Source of the DNA: Polytrichum commune
Lineage: Eukaryota; Streptophyta; Polytrichopsida; Polytrichales; Polytrichaceae
DNA length: 64,000 bases
Direction of reading: 5' to 3'
Assembly (NCBI GenBank): GCA_950295325.1
Contig: OX485809.1
Location: forward strand, 12,522,001-12,586,000
Shown: positions 11,662 through 24,002 of the stretch, one piece after another
Position numbering within the stretch: the stretch's first letter is position 1
Layout of the letters: each line of letters opens with the position of its first letter
Notes under the pieces: model-generated
Told to the model about the DNA's origin: nothing
Databases searched by the model: none
Seen by the model: the letters and a program-made list of their open reading frames with translations, nothing else
Program-made: the position numbers and the translations under genes

Positions 11662-12780
11662 GGACAAAGACGTCTAATATTACCAATGATCTCAGCTTGA
11701 CCTTCCGGTTTTCATGTTGTGTTGGCCATCTCCGTTGTGATAACAAGGGATGTGATTATCTCAACCGCCCCAATCAAGCCACTGACGTCAACGAGACCGA
11801 ATGGGAAGGCTGTACCGCCTCACCCTTCTCCGCAGGTGCTGATCCCCCATCTGGGTCATCTCTCGTTTGTAAGGTCTGTAAGACACCACCTTATTGTCTT
11901 GATACTTGCCAAGCTAGGATGTACTATGTTCTTGGCAAAGGTGACATGACCCGTGCATGCATCCATATGGATCATCACCATCACCCCGTTTCGCAAGGTG
12001 TATGTAGAAAGTCTAAGGTCGAAATTCATGATCTCATTGGTAGAGAGGTTGAGAGGACTCCCACCGCCACCAACTCTCCGATTGCTTTGGCTGCAAGTAA
12101 AGAGTTCCTTCCCAAGTATCTTCTACGCACGGGTGATGATCCCAATAAAGTTATGGACCTTGAGTCCATGAAGTTTGTCATGGACAGGTACCAACACCTC
12201 AGCACCCCTAATATTCGAAACACAGTCACTTCCTTCAAGCGCATTGGGCGAGGGGGGATCATTGACAGCATCATCGGACTCAGAGGTCATAGCAGTTGGC
12301 CCTATGTGCAAGAAAACAAATTCCCTGGCCAAGAAAAATTGTTGGAAAAAGTCTATGTATTCAAGATGTCAGAGGTGGGCCCTGGGTCCGGAGTTGACCT
12401 TGTCAAGAGAATGCAACCACACGGTGATTTGCAGGATGCTTGGGTCATGTTTGACCATGTCAAACGTGTCAAGGGGTGGACAACCATGGCTTGCCATGTC
12501 TATGACTCGGCCTACTGTCGGGTTATGACTATTGCAGTATGTGATATGCAGTCTGAGATGTCACGGCGCAGAGCCTTCTTTGGCATGGGCTCAATGAAGT
12601 TATGCACAGACATGATATTGCTAAAGTTAACTTCAAAGGGTTCATGGCGGACAGTGCACAAGCCAATTGGAATGCAGTTAGGATTATCTATGGCAGTGGT
12701 GATCCCAAGGTTCCTATGGAGTCTCGCGAGAGGACATGTCTATTGCATTGGACAGTGTCTATGGAGCGCCACACCGCCGC

Positions 12781-14047
12781 TGTAAGCCCAAAATTGATGT
12801 CCATATTGGTTGTTAACACTTGTAAAACATTACAAGTGGTGTTTTGGTGATTTATGATTATTCACAAAATATAAAAAGAGTGAAGCTTGAAGAAAGCTTA
12901 GTTTGAATCATTAGGCTTTTGTGGAGTGGATTTAAGTAGGAGAAAGACAAACCTTGGTAAAGTGTGGTAGGTAGAAAGCCAAAGTTAGTTAAAAGTTTGA
13001 ATTAGGATCTTTGTTGATCATTTGAGGGAGGAAGGCTTAGGAGATAGGATAAGAGCCTACAAAGTAGGAGGAAATCTCGAGGGCTTATCGTGAGCTTTGA
13101 GGGTGCTCACCCCCTCAAACTCACTATATAATCCCTCATTCTTCCCTCACTCATCATCTCTTTCCTTCGTGCTCTTTGGCACTCCACGTGTTATAAGTGT
13201 GGGTGCGTGGGAAGCAAGATAGGAGCACGTGTGTGTGCATGGATGTAAGGTTAGGAGCCAAGGCTAGTTGGCCTTGAAGAGGGCTTGACCTCTTGTTAGT
13301 AATAGTTGGGCGTGAATGATTTAAAGTTCAATTTATGGTTTTGTTTGAATACTTGGATTTACATTGATTAGCCTTATACTTATGCGGATGTGCAAAGTCT
13401 CTTATTGGAGCATTTAATTTTGTTGGACTTCATATGAATTTTTGAGAGCCAAAAAACCGAGACTATGTCCAAACTTCCAAAAACTAGTGAAAAAGTGTAG
13501 ATTCAAAGGGAACAGCGTAGAATTGCGACCATATACTTTGTGGCAGTAGAAATATTATTGCATATTCATGTAGAGGACTTCATTACCTATCCATGGATAC
13601 CAAGAACTCATTTTTTGGACTTCATATGAATTTTTGAGAGCCAAAAAACCGAGACTATGTCCAAACTTCAAAAAACTAGTGAAAAAATGTAGGTTCAAAG
13701 GGAACAGCGTAGAATTGCGACCATATACTTTGTGGCAGTAGAAATATTATTGCATATTCATGTAGAGAACTTCATTACCTATCCATGGGTACCAAGAACT
13801 CATTTTTTGGACTTCATATGAATTTTTGAGAGCCAAAAGACCGAGACTATGTCCAAACTTCCAAACTTCCAAACTTCGAGATTAAGGAGTGTAAGAAGAC
13901 ATAGTATAGACTTGGCTAAGTTGCGTATATTCCAACGATAGATTGGAATCATACATTGTGTTACAAAGAGAGAAATCTCTACATGTCATTATAAACTTCT
14001 CCATTCGGGCTAGGACGAAATTGAAGGGTGGAGGTTTTTTGGTGACA
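12781..14047 (+). mobile_element. solo LTR in the MULE-A transposase
   Basis: A 1,267-bp LTR starting TGTAAGCCC and ending GGTGACA, flanked by the 5-bp duplication GCCGC (12776-12780 and 14048-14052). With one duplication removed, the transposase frame runs on (ERHTAA then HIKPDLQQQHK) as in MULE-B. No internal retrotransposon sequence is present, so it arose by recombination between two LTRs. It is the same family as 1-1669. Confidence 0.93.
13423..13869 (+). repeat. 192-bp tandem repeat inside the solo LTR
   Basis: The landmark 'ttggacttcatatgaattt' recurs at 13423, 13615 and 13807, giving 2.3 nearly identical 192-bp units. The related LTR at 1-1669 does not have it. Confidence 0.9.
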
Positions 14048-15431
14048 GCCGCCCACATCAAGCCCGACCTCCAACAGCAACACAAGTTGTTATGCAAGCA
14101 GTACAAGGATGCCAAGACTCCCGAGCAGTCCGAATCCCGTTATCTTGTCATCCGGGCTTGGTGGCTTTCCTCTGAAGCTGCATCCGAGGAAGGAATCAAG
14201 AACCTTGATACATGGCTTGTATTCTGGCACTTTCGTTACCGTCAATGGGGTGGTTTCATGCAACTAGTGAGTACCCACCCACTTTCTATTTCGCTTTTTG
14301 GTGTCAACTTTTTTTTTGTGGTTTCAGTTTAGGCTTTTGGCCTGTTTTTGTGCAAAGCGTACTCACTACATTTTATTTAATTCTCTCAGAATTTCACAGA
14401 TTCTGAGTTGGCAGAGATGCCATCTTGCAACCTCTCCGAGACAGTCCATAACAAATGGCTTCAGCAGTCTGGAAACCGTGGCTCTGATCTGTATGTTGCG
14501 ACCGTGGATGATTTCGTCAGGGCGTTCATGCAATGTACGAACTACTACGCCTACTTGAAGGGTGATCGCTCTGGTACTGGCCCAGGAAAAGAAAAACTCC
14601 GCCTTCGTGCTGCACAACGATCCGGTGACGCCAAAAGAATTGTTGCAGCACTCGAGCACATGCCTGGAGCAGAGCATTGGTGCACCCGCAAACCCCAACT
14701 CGAAGGAGAGGAGGTCTTTGGCACCACCAAGCGCAAACTTGATATGCCCCCTGGTTCTGATCAAGATTCACATAGACCCGACAAGGTCAGCTTCTCTCAT
14801 CCACAAGTGAGCACTAGGTCAACCAAGGCACGCACTGATTCCGCCACACCATCAGACCTGCCCCTAACACAATCCCCCGAGAAATTGATTCCACAACGGG
14901 TCACCCACGTCAATAACATTCAGGAGACCCACTGCGATGTCTCCAAGTGGCACATTTCTAGACTGCCCAAGACTTCCGCCAAGGCCTGCTTCGCCATGCA
15001 AGCTCGCACAAAGACCAAGTGCACCCAGAAGATCGTTCGGCATGGTAAAAGTACTCCAGCTCCTACGTACACCGGCTACATGCGCGACTACAAGAAGAAC
15101 AAGGAATTCTTGACACAGTTCTTCTTCTGCAACGACGACATTGAGAGATGTGTCAAAGGCACTAGGAGGAAGTGGGTGCAGTACCGTCCGGATGTCCCGG
15201 ACGTCTGGCCTGTCCTCACTGGGACAAACCTCTCTCCAGGAGGTTTTGGCCCTTGAAGAAGGGGGATTCCAACTTCAGCAGCGTCAAGATGTGTCACCCA
15301 GAAGACTCTTCGGCGACTCCTCCAATGTTGCCTCATCCATGGCCGAACTCCCTACCCCGGCCCAAGCTGATCAATACCCTACGCTGAGGTTTGGAAAGAA
15401 GATCCGACGCAGTAACAACGGTCCATGCGTC

Positions 15432-15481
15432 GGGAAAAGCTATTTTGCGAGCGGTAAGTTTTCTAGAATATTGAAATTTTG
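15432..15481 (+). repeat. left terminal inverted repeat of MULE-B
   Basis: Shares 19 identical bases with the right end (AAGCTATTTTGCGAGCGGT at 15437-15455), then an imperfect match. It mimics an exon end with a GTAAGT donor, but the flanking duplication and the match to 42594-42643 identify it as a transposon end. Confidence 0.9.
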
Positions 15482-15589
15482 TGTGGTGAAACATGCCCTA
15501 TGACCGCGGTGTAGAGCTAAATATTGAAATATTTTTTGACAATTTTTTTGACAAAATAACCTATAACCGTGGTTGAGGAACCTATAACC

Positions 15590-15930
15590 ATGGTTATAAA
15601 TTTGACCTCAAATCATTGGTTTTAATTTGGGTCTCGACATGCCCAACGGCTTAGATTTCATGTTCGGTCTTGGCATATATGGCCACTTTGGACAAGGCCT
15701 AGGGGTTTTAAGTTTGATTTGAGGTCAAGTTGATAGCTTCAGGTTGAATGAGGGCATGCAATGTTTGGGTTTCATGCTTAGCTACATTCAACTTGAATCT
15801 ATAAATTTGACCTCAAATCATTGGTTTCAGGTTGAGTCTCGGCATGCCAAGTGGTTCATATTTCATGTGGGAGTGGCCACTTTGGATATGGCCCCGGATT
15901 TCTTGGGGTTTGATGTTTGATTTGAACCTA
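15590..15930. repeat. duplicated block of about 204 bp in the MULE-B left flank
   Basis: The phrase 'ataaatttgacctcaaatca' occurs at about 15596 and 15800, with diverged copies of the following 130 bases. It lies between the left TIR and the 3' end of gene P. The remaining 500 bases up to 16457 are AT-rich and show nothing else. Confidence 0.7.
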
Positions 15931-16456
15931 AAACATAGGATGATGTCCATAATTTATGCACAAGCCTTTTTTGGGTTATTCCATTCTTCTTCCAATCTAT
16001 CTTCTCATTTTTTAATTCTTCCATTCTTCTTCCAGTGTATCTTCTTATTATTTGTAATTCTAAAAAACGTATTGATATTCTATACTTATCATCTTTAATT
16101 TTTTGGTTTAGTTTTTCGGTTTAGTTTTCCTTAGTCTTTGTTTCATGTTTTGATCTATATGTTTACAACTACATTTCTTTATCTTTTTTAGTTAACCTCT
16201 ATGTCTTATTGAGTAATAGAGTGGAAGGAGGGTTTAGGGTACACTTTTCGTTGGTGTACACTTTAGTAAACTTGTAGACCATTGTGTAATATAGGTGTGC
16301 ATCTCATATCATTGTTGAACATACTCATGCAGAGGTATTAGAAAAGACACTTGAATGCCAAGTTATATGAGGTGACACTAATGGTTTAGGGTCATTTATT
16401 CAACACAACATTCGCCTAAAATCGCAATCAATCATTGAAAAAGTGTACGAATGCGT

Positions 16457-19400
16457 TCACTCCTCCTCATCACACTGAACAGCTTCTAGATCTAGAAAAC
16501 TCAAGCCTCTACGAGACAGAGAACGGGAGCGCGAAGTGGGATTCCGTATGCCCTCACTTGCAAAACAAAAAGCGATTTCTTCGGCATATGTAGGCAACTC
16601 AAAGGGTTTAGGAGGGCTTGGGAAAAATGTCGGCCTACAAAAAAAAGGTCGATGCTGTGGAAAAATCAGGATCTCGCACCTGCAAAACGAAAGGCTTCAA
16701 TAAAAAGTGACAACAAAAAGAAGTAACATAAATCAACATGATCTCAATAGAAATGCATACTTGACCGTTTAGACTTACTTACTGAATCGGGATTTCTTCA
16801 CGATCCGCTCAACTTCAATTTCCTCGCCATCAATGTCATCCACGATGGTGAGTGGATCCAGGTGAGGAGGCGAAAGAGTAGGTGAAGCCCGGATGAGGGG
16901 TGCCAGTAAGGCCTTGAAGATTTCCTCATCCGGCTCCAACGCAGCAATATGTCGGTTGATATTGCGACAAGCGTGTATGGACGACCCTAGAGAAGTGAAC
17001 ATGATTTAGGTGATAAGTGAATGTACAAATAAAATTGAGTTGAAACCTTGAGGAAAATAAACTGAGACTGAGTAGGGTTTAGGTTGAGAAACCGAACCAG
17101 TGGCTGCAGTGCAGTCAACCACGAGATCCCCAGGAAAGGTAGACGCTTCTATAAGCATCTGCATGAGCAAGACGGACTTCTCCCGAGGGCCTCACCAAGG
17201 TAAATTGCCATTCATGAGCTGATCATCTTTCGTGACCAGGTTCATGAGGATGTCATCTCTGGCAACGTCTACTCCGTGGTGGTCAAGAGCAGGGATTGGC
17301 TGAAAAGAAAATGTAGACTTGGGAACCCCTGGAAGACTCCTCACCGCCAAACAGATGCCAAATCTCATGGTCTGGCATTCGAACAAGAAGATTAGACAAG
17401 ATTGACAATGTCCATGGAGAATCAAATAATGTGTGAAGATCCAAACTGGTCATGCCGGACAAGAACAAAGGGCAAAGATTACAATCGAAAATAATAACAA
17501 ATATATGACAAACGAAAACATATGCATTTCAAGATCAAATCACTTACAGTGGATGTCGGATGTACTGCTGATGTCAAATGCAGACGGTTCATCCCCCACC
17601 ACTCCTTGCGGATTTCAAAACCGTATGACTTGCAGTATCCGAGTATGTTTGACTTTGTGCTCAATCGAAACGGATGAAGGATGATGAATGCACCATCATC
17701 CTAGAGGTGTTGGTCGGCAAAATCAAAAATGGGCTCCAGCCATTCCTTAGAATCCTGGTTCCATAAGGGCACATATGAAATAGGGTTCGAAATACCTGGA
17801 ACTGGGAGACCTTCTGGTTGGTCCACAAGGATCAAATCCACACAAGGGTGGTTTCCAGAAGATCCTTTGTGCGCACGCCTTTTATCAGATGAATGCTGCT
17901 CAATGAGCAATTCAATGCATGTAAGAAACGTAACAATTTCAAAAGCAAACAGAATTGGACAACTAAATACTAGCAGTTGCAAAAGAGAACCACATCAGAT
18001 GGGCAAATAAAAACAAAAATACCTTAGACATAAAAGCTTTGAGGTCATCATAGAGGGGTGACAAACTGCCCGATTCACCGCCAAGGACCTCAAACAATGA
18101 AGAGTTTAGAATGAACTCATCATTCATGCAATTGGTGTCCTCTATGAGATCAACAATCGGCAACTGGGAAAGGAGCTCATATGAGGTGTCCCTCTTAGTA
18201 CCCCTAGCTGAAACTGAGCGAATCTGGGAACCAGAGTCCACGGTTGGACTAGGCTGCACATGACTTATCATTTCTACCTCTCCAGGAGTAGTCACCTTCT
18301 TCTTGCCTTTCTTCATCGATTTTGCAGTTGCTTTCTGTTGCCTCTCCAACTCCTTTAGGTGAGCCTTTTCTTCTGCCTCCTTGACCTTGAGGGTTTTTTT
18401 GCGGTCCTCTTCAATCCGCCTCTTGAGTGCCTTAGCCCTGTCGTTGTCATCCTGGATGCCCTTCAAGTCCTCCATCTCCTCTCCAGACTCTCCAATAGCC
18501 TCGCGTGATTTCCTCAATTCCATCTCAAAAGGTGGGGTGTAATGTGTAGCACAATCGAGATACCACACACCAGAAGTAAGGTGCGAAGTCGTCCATGTCC
18601 TCTGCTGGGCAGCTGTGAACATGCATGAAGTGTTGGACCGGTCCAACCAAGTACTCAAGAAAACCAGCAAGTCCTCTTTCAGAATCGCTTTCTTTGGGAG
18701 GAGCTCATACTTGAAGAACCTGGAAAATAATGATGGCCATAAGAACATGAAAAAGTTGGAATTGATAAAGAGGGAAATAGAAGTATCAAATCAAAGCATG
18801 AAAGGAAAACAGAGCAAACACCTGAATAGGATTCTTCTCACAACAAGGTCCGTTCCCTTGTATCCCTGGAAATCATCAATTTTCTTAAAGCAGTCGTGAC
18901 CGCGAAACACCGAGACAAATGCATGGTCCCAAAGCGTGATCCTGCATTCCTCAATATATGCAGCCAAAGTTAGAGGCTCCAAACACACAGACATGTCGAT
19001 GGGGATGCGATCCTGTTGAACTATGTCTTCAAACATGTTTGTCGCATGATCGGAAATCTGAATGAAAACAAATTACACAATATCAACGAGTTGATAAATG
19101 AGTTGGATTAAAATTACCAAATGAAATGAAAAATTAGTAATGAAAAACAAGGAAAGGAATTAATGGTCAAGGACGAGGTCAAATTGATTATGCAATAGAG
19201 GACGTATCGGCCCCGATACAAGCAAAGCAAAGACAGATTATTCAACTTGGAAAAAAAAAAAATGGATTTGCACGTATCGGCCCCGATACACACACTGCGG
19301 CGGCGGAATGTTAAGGAGCACTCAGCTGAGTCCGGTTAGTTCCAGAATGTCACGATACCTTCTCAAGGGTTATGTGTTGAGGTTGCAATTAGTGTTTAGG

Positions 19401-21146
19401 TTCAAGAGGGCACCAACTAGGCCTATCATAATCCAAAGCAACCATTGGAGGTCAAGCTTTGGGCAAAGGTGTTTGCTTAATTTTCCAAGTTCTCAAACTT
19501 CTACTGATATGATCCACACAACAAATTTATGTAGTATTTCAAAATTAACACATGAGTTAGAATGCAGCAAGAACATTGTAAACTTTGTTGGAAAACACTG
19601 AAGTGTCAAGATATTCATACCCCAGCCCACCAGCATGCCTTTGCTAGGAAAATTGAAAGCTTTTCTTCGGTAACGGGCTTCGCAGGAACTCTTCTTGCCT
19701 CTCGAGTTGCGGCAGAGGCGTTTATGTATTGAAGCCACTTGATTTTGGAAATCGGGGATGCTCTTGAGTCTTGACGTAGTAATTAGCTGAAGCTTTTCTA
19801 AGTTGAGCTCTGGAGATATTGAATTATTGGCATAATGCCGCTCAATCTAGACAATTGCCAACGTCCTCATTAAAAATGGACAAAGTAGATATCTTGAAAT
19901 CAAATTTAGAATGACTAACATGATAAATCACTGGATTCAAGGAATGCAAACAACCTCATCAAACCAACCATCAGTGAGGTCTGGATTTGCAACTGCGACC
20001 AGTTTTCCCATCTTCTGGCACAATGCAATACATCGTTTCTCCACTGCGGACTTCATCGCGGCCGCTTTTTGAGGAGATACAACCCTATCAGACTGCTCAA
20101 TAAGCAAGCGGACACCTTCGTCAGCAGCCATGCTTATTTCATGCTGCCAATTATCAACAAGTTAGTTCATGCTGCAAACAATACACAGGCATGTTACAAA
20201 AAATCCTTAAACAAAGGAATTCAGTAACGTCAACGAACTATACATTCAATCAAAATGACTGAAGCTTAGTAATGACTTGAAATGACTTGAAATGAAAAGG
20301 AACAAGTGCACAAACCTGAAAGATGAAGGAGGTGAAAACATTCAATGGTAAGGTGTATCATGTTTTCTTTTGACCACGCTTACAACGCATGAAGTCAGTT
20401 GCTGACAACATGTCCTTCAGTTTCTCAAGATCCATTTGTCCATATTTTCTAACTCTAAATAGCGCGTGGACGGTGTTCGTTTTGGCATGGGAGTCCTCGG
20501 TGTGCCTGAAACACAACAATACATATATGAAAATGTATCGAATACAGGTACATGTTCAAAGACAATAAAAACGCTGAAAATCACACTTACTTGTTTATGT
20601 TGTGCATCACTTGCATAACCAAGCCGATTTTGTCCTTCGTGTTGAGGACAATGGAGTCCACTCTAAAATGCCAGGAAGAATCATTCTTATGAAGGCGGTC
20701 AATATGGTTGAGCCATGCTTGGCGTCTGTGATTACCATCACAGACAAAAAACATTAGATTCTCCATATGAGAAAGTTCAGGTACCGATAAGAGATACCTG
20801 TTGAATTCCTCATTCTGCGCATTCCAGATGGATCCTCACTTCTCCTTCACCGCAGATGTAACCTCATGAGTATTTCCATGTTCATCACTCAATGTAACGT
20901 AGAACACTACAGCCCCGTCGCGATAGCCATGAACAAACTCTTGTTCAAGCTTATCGAGGTCACTCTGGAGGGTAGGTCTCACCAAAGGCATGGCAACCAA
21001 CCTGCAAAGTGGAATCGAGACGCGTGAAACAGAGATTGGCTGGAATCTGAGGCTGGAAATGGTGGCAACGAAGTTTATTTTATGCCTGCTTCGAATCTCG
21101 TCCTCGTCATCTCCAAAATGCTCGTCGTCGTTTTGGGACTTATCCT
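16457..21146 (-). pseudogene. gene P of MULE-B, main part: ParB-like and DNA-methyltransferase-like protein
   Basis: Ten exon segments in transcription order: 21146-20591, 20505-20384, 20143-19955, 19846-19621, 19057-18822, 18719-18023, 17895-17548, about 17440-17098, 16986-16783, 16634-16457 (stop 16459-16457). The first encodes a ParB/sulfiredoxin-like domain: SRVSIPLCRLVAMPLVRP, then LEQEFVHGYRDG, then FFVCDGNHRRQAW. The 697-bp exon is a Lys/Glu-rich coiled-coil candidate. The last exons resemble a permuted N6/N4 DNA methyltransferase: VDLILVDQPEGLP (the DPPY position, degenerate here), EWWGMNR, then GDLVVDCTAATG with RHIAALEPDEEIF (AdoMet site). Damage: in-frame stops at 20836, 17701 and 17193; RT2 at 21146. 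The splice joints after 20384, 19621 and 17548 do not keep frame cleanly. Family calls rest on motif reading only. Confidence 0.7.
19204..19290. repeat. two identical near-palindromes in an intron of gene P
   Basis: CGTATCGGCCCCGATACA occurs at 19204-19221 and 19274-19291, 70 bases apart, with perfect 7-base arms GTATCGG/CCGATAC around CC. The core TCGGCCCCGA is the one in the 169-bp array and differs by one base from that in the 304-bp array. Confidence 0.85.
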
Positions 21147-21974
21147 TGTCGCGCACCTCTCCATGAGGAGTGGCCGAAACACCATGGGCACAAAGGGGAC
21201 CCCGGAGTGACACCCGGGACTTGTGGCGCCGTTGGTGAGACGGCCCAAGTGATCCTAGTGTGGGTGAGGTCCCCGGGCGTTGGGAACGCCTCCCATCCAC
21301 AAAGACTAGGAGGCACAAGGGTAAGGCCATGAGCTATGCGTAGCTCATGGCGTGGTGATTCTAGAATGCTCAAGAACACCTCAATCCGAGGTGTGAGCTA
21401 GGAGTTATGGCCATTTGAGTGGGGCGTTGTCCCGGGACAGCGCCCTGCTACAGCAGTGCCTGGGAGTGATTCCCGGGACTGCCAAGGTTCAAACAGGCAT
21501 AACTTCCTCACCACTTGCCCGAATGGGGCAAGTGAGGAGTCCATCGGCATCTACGTGAAGCGTAGATGAAGATGGACTGGTTGGTTGCTGGAATCAGACA
21601 TCATACAAGGAAGTTATGATGGTCTGAAGCTGCTGGGGGCTTCTAGGCCCAGCGGCTAAGGGAAAATGTCCACTTGGCCCCAACTCTTGGTAGAGAGACA
21701 AGAGGTTGGTTGACGGTGGGGTAGGGGCCCCGCGTAGAGTCCTAGAGGCTTATATGGGTGAGGTGGTGTGGCCTCACCCACCCGAGGCCGAACGGCAAGG
21801 CCTCCATGGGCTTTGGCCTATTGTGAGGCCATAGTTGCCTAGTATGGTTCGGGTTGTTGTAGTGTTGCTCCGGCAACGCGATGATCAACATAGGATTGGA
21901 CTTCCATGGATGGAAGTCCACATTGGGGAAATGGGTTACCGATTAAGGGGTGAGTCCCGAAAGCAAAGTAGGAG
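21147..21974 (+). repeat. 5' LTR of RT2, first part
   Basis: The first 828 bases of the LTR, up to '...aaagtaggag', where RT1 is inserted. The last 145 bases follow at 28748-28892 after the duplication AGGAG. Confidence 0.93.
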
Positions 21975-22960
21975 TGTCGCAACCCTTGCTAGCCCCCCTT
22001 GACAATCTTGCCAATTTTCAATTCTAGCAAAGGTTACGAGTGCTAACCATTCGCATTCCGCCATGCTAATGATTAGCTCCTCCTACCCCGGACCTTATAG
22101 TTCATAGGAGGGAACCAACCCTCCTACTTTGCTTTCGGGACTCACCCCTTAATTGGTAACCCATTCCTAGATGTGGACTTCCATCCATGGAAGTCCAATC
22201 CCATGTTGATCATCGCGTTGCCGGAGCAACACTACAACAACCCGAACCATACTAGGCAACTATGGCCTCACAATGGGCCAATGCCCATGGAGGCCTTGCC
22301 GTTCGGCCTCGGGTGGGTGAGGCCACACCACCTCACCCATATAAGCCTCTAGGACTTCATGCGGGGCCCCTACCCCACCGTCAACCAACCTCTTGTCTCT
22401 CTACCAAGAGTTGGGGCCAAGTGGACATTTTCCCTTAGCTGCTGGGCCTAGAACCCCCCAGCAGCTTCAGACCATCATAACTTCCTTGTATGATGTCTGA
22501 TGCTAACACTTGACCACTCCATCTTCATCTACGCTTCACGTAGATGCCGATGCACTCCTCACTTGCCCCATTCGGGCAAATGGTGAGGAAGTTATGCCTG
22601 TTTGAACCTTGGCAGTCCCGGGAATCACTCCCAGGCACTGCTGTACCAGGGCGCTGTCCCGGGACAGCGCCCCACTCAAATGGCCATAACTCCTAGCTCA
22701 CACCTCCGATTGAGGTGTTCTTGAGCTTTCTAGAATCACCGCGCCATGAGCTACGCATAACTCATGGCCTTACCCTTGTGCCTCCTAGTCTTCGTGGGTG
22801 GGAGGCGTCCCCAACGCCCGGGGCCCTCACCCACACTAGGATCACTTGGGCCCTCTCACCAACGGCGCCACAAGTCCCGGGTGTCACTCCGGGGTCCCCC
22901 TTGTGCCCATGGTGTTTCGGCCACTCCTCATGGAGAGGTGCGCGACACTCACCCCCACCA

Positions 22961-24002
22961 AACGGAGTCGATGCCCTCATCGACTATACTCGTAGTCGGC
23001 ACACCAATTCTCAAGTTGCCATCCTCTATGGTGCGGCATTGTGTTTACCTTAGGGCGCGACCCCCACAATGCATCTTCAAATTTGGCATAGTCCCAAAGG
23101 TGTTGTTCCTAGGTGGTCCGTTAGCGACCTTGGATCTCTCATCCAAGGACCTAACCTACACTAGACCCACCTACTTTGGGACTCACTTGGGTTGCCCCTC
23201 CTTTGGGGCCTCCCCCGTTAGGCTCCACTAGCCTAACATGACACATCTAGGCGAGACCTCAACGCTTCCACTAAGTTGTCTCGGTTGCAACTCCGAGATG
23301 GCTTTCCATTGTTAAGCCACGCCTCGATCGCACGGGGGTGATGCCAAGTCCCGCCCGACTCGGTTCCCACTTTGCTCTTTCGAGACATGGGTTCATGACT
23401 CCCATGCGCCAACTCTCGTTAGCTCGCGGGTAGCACTTTTATGAGCACGCGCCATCACATTGTCCCCGCCCGGACAAGCCCACAACTAAGAAGTATCTTG
23501 GTTTTATCCAAGGCCCCTCCAAGCTATGGCCCCCAATTACTCGGCTTACCCAACCTAGTTTGGCATGTCTATTCCCCCTCTTCCATTAACCAAGCACAAG
23601 TACAAGACTAGGACCTCATCTCATACTTTTCTCTTTGCACCACTAAAGTTTGGACTTTATTCCCTCAAGCCAAAGAACAAGTGCATGTTGTGGAGCAATT
23701 AACCTCGAAACTATGTTTGCTACTAGAGTCTCTCCCCCACTAAAGGAGATTGATGTCCTCATCAATGCCTACGCTTCTTTTTATTGGAATGTCTAGCCTT
23801 AGTTTCTTCAAAGTGCTTCACCAATTCATTGGTGTTGACCATGTCTCTTGCCGGCACACAAGCGGTTTCTTTCTCAAGGTATCCTCACCATTTCACCAAG
23901 TATTTCTTTGTACTTTTTCTTTCCTTTTCACTTGGGCTTCCTACACTTGAGGATGCCCTCTTACCTCATGTTCCAAATGACCTCCACAAGGTCGGGAGGT
24001 GG
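22961..24002 (-). other. 3' untranslated region of RT1
   Basis: About 1 kb between the integrase end and the polypurine tract. It is conserved at 32915-33956, 44872-45900 and 52930-53980, with no convincing open frame. It includes the conserved phrases 'gtgctcataaaagtgctaccc' and 'gttaggctagtggagcctaac', an inverted repeat. Confidence 0.6.

Larger units (their letters stand above)
10381..15431 (+). pseudogene. Mutator-like transposase of MULE-A, main part (3' exon part at 42654-43019)
   Basis: Cut-and-paste transposase of the MULE type. The start ATG 10381 (MATIRALHHSIPL) aligns with 38548 in MULE-B. Order of parts: variable N-terminus; a C/H zinc finger of WRKY-GCM1 type at about 11710-12000 ending in HxH; a transposase core with MFDHVKRVKGWTTMACHVYD and FMADSAQANWNAVR (about 12445-12680) and RTCLLHW, a MULE signature; WHFRYRQWGGFM; a GT-AG intron (14267-14389); and a C-terminal Cys motif (FFFCNDDIERC). 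Damage: TAG at 10459; a MITE at 11164-11661; one base lost near 12558; a solo LTR at 12781-14047; a frameshift near 15240; MULE-B at 15432. The SWIM end follows at 42654. Confidence 0.85.

Noticed and set aside
15441-15460. Splice donor ending the MULE-A transposase exon (GCG|GTAAGT)
   Set aside because: These bases are the left inverted repeat of MULE-B and recur at its right end.
17192-17425. Separate small minus-strand gene starting MILHGHCQ
   Set aside because: It is a segment of the methyltransferase exon of gene P bounded by an in-frame TGA.
22715-23231. Conserved proteins of 72-155 residues repeated at every TGTCGC LTR
   Set aside because: They overlap on both strands, lie in LTR and 3' untranslated sequence, and are conserved only because the LTRs are.
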